Source: an uncultured Oscillibacter sp. (GTDB taxonomy: Bacteria > Bacillota > Clostridia > Oscillospirales > Oscillospiraceae). Taken from it: 14,661 nucleotides of DNA. Where the stretch lies: positions 1 to 14,661 of the forward strand of contig NZ_CAJULS010000053.1 of NCBI RefSeq assembly GCF_910587525.1. Reading direction: 5' to 3'. Of the stretch, positions 12,536 to 14,661 are shown piece by piece. The translations under genes were made by a program, and so were the position numbers. The notes below the pieces were generated by a model. The model did not search any database, had not been told where the DNA came from, and worked only from the letters and a program-made list of their open reading frames with translations. Numbering within the stretch: position 1 is the stretch's first letter; each line of letters begins with the position of its first letter.

Positions 12536-13660
12536 ATGACAAAGGGATATGCACGGTTTCTCACGGTGTTCTTCTGCCTTTTCCTGGGAGGGTTTCTGGT
12601 CTGGCATGTCCTGCTGCCGGACCGGGCGCGGTCCGAGACGGAGAACCGAACCCTGGCCCAGCGGCCGGTGCTGACATGGTCCGCCCTGGCGGACGGCAGT
12701 TTTACCCGGGCGGCAGAGGACTACTTTGCCGACCAGTTTCCCCTGCGGGACAGCTGGACGGGCCTTAAGGCCCGGTCAGAGCAGCTTCTGGGCAAGCGGG
12801 AATTCAACGGCGTGTACCTCTGCGGCGATACGCTGATCGCAGAGGTCAATCCGCCCCTGGATGGCCTGGAGGAGAAGAACCTCGGCCATGTGGCCCGTCT
12901 GGCGGAGCGGACGGAGATTCCGGTATATCTGGGCCTCATTCCCTCGGCGGCGGAGATCTGGCGGGAGAAGCTGCCGGAGGGGGCGGAGAGCTGGGATCAG
13001 GCGGCGTTTATTCGGCGGACTTCAGCGCTGGAGGGCGTGGAACCCATCGACCTTCTGACGGCTCTCCGCGGCCATGAAGAGGAGGGCATCTTTTACCGCA
13101 CGGACCACCACTGGACCACCCTGGGAGCCTATTACGGCTATGCCGCCGTCATGGAGGCCCTGGGCCGGGGGGAGGAAACCCTGGAACCGGAGGAGGCGAA
13201 GAAGTGGGAGCTCCCGGTTTCCAACGGGTTTCAGGGGACCCTCTACTCCCAGTCCGGCATTCACTGGCTGGAGCCGGACAGCATCGAGTTTTGGGTGGAG
13301 GAGAACGGTCTGAGCGTCACCTCCTGGCGGGACGGCACACCGAAAGAGGCGGGAGTGTATGAGTATGACTATCTGGGGGAAAAGGACAAATACTCCGCCT
13401 TCCTGGGGGGCAACCAGCCCCTGTGCGTGATCCGCAATGGGGAGGGGACCGGGAAGCTGCTGCTGATCCGGGACTCCTACGCAGATTCCCTGGCGCCGTT
13501 TCTGGCCCGGCACTTTGGGGAGGTCCATTTGCTGGACCTGCGGTACTACCGGGGGTCTGCCGCCGCCTACGCCGGGGAGAACGGCGTGGATGCAGTCGTG
13601 ATTTTGCAGAGCGTTCCCAATTTTATCACGGACCTGAACCTGGCCCTGCTAGGCCAGTAA
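12536..13660 (+). CDS. DHHW-family protein (AlgJ/AlgX-like, membrane-anchored)
   Basis: This 374-aa protein has one N-terminal membrane anchor (residues 7-27) and an extracytoplasmic SGNH-hydrolase-like domain. Landmarks: SETENRTLAQRP (33-44), the family-typical region after the anchor; YFADQFPLRD (63-72); FYRTDHHWTTLGAY (187-200) with the defining Asp190-His-His-Trp193; and LLLIRDSYADSLAPFL (308-323) with putative nucleophile Ser314. The family relates to AlgJ/AlgX, where Ser, Asp and His assist O-acetylation of exopolysaccharide. With the MBOAT 14 nt upstream it likely moves the acyl group onto the surface polymer. Start: ATG 12536 after AGGGGAGGAAGAGGG. The protein is complete and its catalytic residues are present. 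Confidence 0.95.
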   Translation: MTKGYARFLTVFFCLFLGGFLVWHVLLPDRARSETENRTLAQRPVLTWSALADGSFTRAAEDYFADQFPLRDSWTGLKARSEQLLGKREFNGVYLCGDTLIAEVNPPLDGLEEKNLGHVARLAERTEIPVYLGLIPSAAEIWREKLPEGAESWDQAAFIRRTSALEGVEPIDLLTALRGHEEEGIFYRTDHHWTTLGAYYGYAAVMEALGRGEETLEPEEAKKWELPVSNGFQGTLYSQSGIHWLEPDSIEFWVEENGLSVTSWRDGTPKEAGVYEYDYLGEKDKYSAFLGGNQPLCVIRNGEGTGKLLLIRDSYADSLAPFLARHFGEVHLLDLRYYRGSAAAYAGENGVDAVVILQSVPNFITDLNLALLGQ

Positions 13661-13672
13661 CCAGTAAAGTGC

Positions 13673-13694
13673 CCCGCCGCCCCAGGGCGGCGGG
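13673..13694 (+). terminator. Stem-loop after the DHHW gene
   Basis: CCCGCCGCCC and GGGCGGCGGG are exact complements; a real loop would be CCAG. It lies 12 nt past the stop but is followed only by TTCAGACTG, so it is weak as a terminator. Its CCCCGCCGCC arm is shared with the stronger terminator at 13821-13855. Confidence 0.55.
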
Positions 13695-13747
13695 TTCAGA
13701 CTGTCAAAAAACGCAGGAAATGTATGCAGCGGAAAGGAGGGGTGTGT

Positions 13748-13774
13748 GCGGGGAACCCAAGAAGGGTTCCCTGC
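13748..13774 (+). other. 11-bp stem-loop
   Basis: GCGGGGAACCC pairs with GGGTTCCCTGC (one G-U pair) around loop AAGAA. It lies just after the SD-like GGAAAGGAGG and before the 32-bp palindrome. Function unknown; it may be part of a structured RNA or intergenic repeat. Confidence 0.6.
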
Positions 13775-13790
13775 GCCATTGAAATTCTGC

Positions 13791-13822
13791 GCAGCTTGTC
13801 GAAAATATTTTCGACAAGCTGC
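13791..13822. repeat. Perfect 32-bp palindrome
   Basis: GCAGCTTGTCGAAAAT (13791-13806) is followed directly by its exact reverse complement (13807-13822). It shares its last two bases with the stem of the terminator downstream, so the two hairpins compete slightly. Reading either strand gives the same peptide SLSKIFSTSC, a palindrome side-effect. Confidence 0.9.
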
Positions 13823-13855
13823 CCCGCCGCCCTACAGGCGGCGGGGCATTTTTTT
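13821..13855 (+). terminator. Strong Rho-independent terminator
   Basis: A perfect 11-bp stem GCCCCGCCGCC/GGCGGCGGGGC with loop CTACA is followed by A and seven Ts. It is the best terminator downstream of the surface cassette, 160 bases after the DHHW stop, so the transcript, or a separate RNA, would include the hairpins between. Confidence 0.92.
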
Positions 13856-13952
13856 CGCCGGCGCCCAGTCCCGGCGGCCTTTGGGACGGCGGAATGCTGC
13901 GGTATTTTGTTTCGAGGAGGGGCATAAAGGGACAGTTAAACGTTTTTACCTC

Positions 13953-13997
13953 GGATTTGTGGCTTTTTCACAAGGATTTGTCTGGCTTTTAACACAA
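13953..13997 (+). promoter_or_regulatory. Tandem imperfect repeats with a Rex-like inverted repeat
   Basis: Two adjacent copies of a 21-24-nt unit lie here, GGATTTGT(CT)GGCTTTT then (T/AA)CACAA: 13953-13973 and 13974-13997. The first contains TTGTG-N7-CACAA (13957-13973), one base shorter than the TTGTGAA-N4-TTCACAA form known for the redox repressor Rex. It is placed 24 bp upstream of a -35 box for an NAD(P)H-linked electron-transfer gene. Assignment to Rex is inference. Confidence 0.4.
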
Positions 13998-14020
13998 CTT
14001 TGACTAAATAATAACGTTTA

Positions 14021-14049
14021 TTGACATTTTTAGCGGCCGGGTTCATAAT
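14021..14049 (+). promoter_or_regulatory. Promoter of the electron-transfer oxidoreductase gene
   Basis: A perfect TTGACA (-35, 14021-14026) and CATAAT (-10, 14044-14049, 5/6) are 17 bp apart. The predicted start is near 14056, about 38 nt before the ATG. Confidence 0.88.
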
Positions 14050-14093
14050 TATATTTAGGGAACCAAACAAACTTTTCGGAAAGAAGTGACAGT

Positions 14094-14661
14094 ATGAGCA
14101 GACTGGAAGTCAAGACCCCCGGCCAGGCCCAGGCCGTGGTGGAGCAGCTGTACCGGAACATGGAGCGGCGGATCGCCGCCAGCCCGCCGGGACTGTGTCC
14201 GGTGGATATGGCGCTGAACTTTCTGGATCTGTGCCGTGCCCAGACCTGCGGCAAGTGCGTGCCCTGCCGGGTGGGGCTGACCCAGCTTTCCAACATGATC
14301 CGGGAGGTGCTGGACGGCGAGCCCAGCATGAAGATCCTGGACCGCATTGAGGGCACCGCCCAGGTGATTGTGGACACGGCGGACTGTGCCATCGGCATTG
14401 ACGCGGCCAATCTGGTCCTTATGGGCCTCAGGGGCTTCCGGGACGACTATGAGGAGCACATCCTCCACCACCGGTGCCTGGGGAGCTTGAAAAACCCCGT
14501 GCCCTGCGTGGCGCTGTGCCCTGCCGGCGTGGACATCCCCGGATATATCGCCCTGGTGAACGAGGGCCGCTGTGCCGACGCGGTGCGCCTGATCCGCAAG
14601 GACAACCCCTTCCCCACCGCCTGCGCCTATATCTGCGAGCACCCCTGCGAGGCCCGCTGCC
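14094..14661 (+). CDS. NuoF-type Fe-S / GltD-like NAD(P)-binding oxidoreductase, 3' end outside window
   Basis: The first 189 residues are visible and the gene is open at the window edge. Residues about 15-125 match the 4Fe-4S domain found at the C-terminus of NuoF/HydB subunits: TCGKCVPCRVG with Cys52, Cys55 and Cys58, and the fourth ligand Cys98 in ADCAIG. From about 136 a GltD/DPYD-like N-terminal Fe-S domain begins: CVALCPAGVDIPGYI (138-152) and TACAYICEHPCEARC (175-189) supply cysteines for two clusters. An FAD- and NAD(P)-binding part should follow downstream. Such fusions serve flavin-based electron transfer beside hydrogenase or formate dehydrogenase genes in clostridia; this pairing is inferred, since the neighbours are not in view. 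Start: ATG 14094, weak SD AAGAAGTG, with the promoter properly placed. Confidence 0.9.
   Translation, partial: MSRLEVKTPGQAQAVVEQLYRNMERRIAASPPGLCPVDMALNFLDLCRAQTCGKCVPCRVGLTQLSNMIREVLDGEPSMKILDRIEGTAQVIVDTADCAIGIDAANLVLMGLRGFRDDYEEHILHHRCLGSLKNPVPCVALCPAGVDIPGYIALVNEGRCADAVRLIRKDNPFPTACAYICEHPCEARC

Larger units (their letters stand above)
13661..14093. other. Intergenic region, highly structured on its left half
   Basis: No convincing gene is seen in 433 bases. Left half: four stem-loops (13673-13694, 13748-13774, 13791-13822, 13821-13855), the last a strong terminator. GGAAAGGAGG at 13731-13740 looks like an SD, but the frames after it run through the hairpins and resemble no protein. Right half: about 60 bases around 13860-13920 with no visible signal, then an AT-rich stretch with tandem repeats (13953-13997) and the promoter of the last gene (14021-14049). 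Confidence 0.7.

Noticed and set aside
13704..13927. Small overlapping frames on both strands in the hairpin region
   Set aside because: They run through palindromes and a terminator. Both contain SLSKIFSTSC only because the 32-bp palindrome reads the same on each strand.
1..14661. CRISPR arrays, insertion sequences, prophage or integrase genes
   Set aside because: No regularly spaced direct repeats, transposase motifs or terminal inverted repeats with target duplications were seen; the palindromes found are single and tied to gene ends or promoters.

Overview
The window looks like a piece of a GC-rich, anaerobic Firmicutes chromosome, most likely a gut clostridium of the Oscillospiraceae (Flavonifractor/Oscillibacter-like). 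This rests on protein style: an M29 aminopeptidase, a DUF4358 lipoprotein beside MBOAT and DHHW genes, a DUF3169 protein behind a small XRE regulator, and a NuoF-type Fe-S domain joined to a GltD-like domain. Strong Shine-Dalgarno (SD) sites and TTG starts agree. No search was run, so the taxon is inference.

Left part (1-2301): two leucine tRNA genes (CAG, truncated by the window edge, and GAG) share a near-consensus promoter on the minus strand. Next comes a sirtuin, also on the minus strand, with its own terminator. Divergent from it are an ArsC/Spx-fold protein that has lost its active-site cysteines and a YihY/BrkB membrane protein.

Middle (2306-7605): a minus-strand XRE regulator overlaps a broken small membrane-protein gene (ATA where the start should be, plus a frameshift). 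A plus-strand run follows: M29 aminopeptidase behind two RNA-level hairpins, gamma carbonic anhydrase, AI-2E-family transporter and a strong terminator. Then comes a second XRE regulator plus DUF3169 membrane-protein module. Its promoter carries three identical inverted repeats, TGACAA-N6-TTGTCA, spaced by near-integral helical turns. A 53-codon two-helix frame follows with no standard start codon.

7606-8360 is partly AT-rich: a 19-bp hairpin, an orphan 65-aa membrane protein with an excellent promoter, and a promoter whose -35 box lies in the loop of a palindrome. That promoter serves a six-helix DUF2238-like protein with a TTG start. A convergent palindromic terminator separates it from a PLP-dependent threonine-aldolase-type enzyme.

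Right part (10398-14661): fully overlapping divergent promoters serve the PLP enzyme and a three-gene surface cassette of DUF4358 lipoprotein, MBOAT acyltransferase (TTG start just after a G9 tract) and DHHW/AlgJ-like membrane-anchored esterase-fold protein. The last two very likely O-acylate an extracellular polymer. A gene-free stretch with four stem-loops follows. The last gene, cut by the window edge, is an electron-transfer flavoprotein subunit with a near-consensus promoter and upstream Rex-like tandem repeats.

No transposase, integrase, CRISPR array or rRNA was seen. The most notable items are the triple-operator autoregulated membrane module, the G-tract-adjacent acylation cassette, the structured intergenic region at 13.7-13.86 kb and the cysteine-less ArsC homologue.
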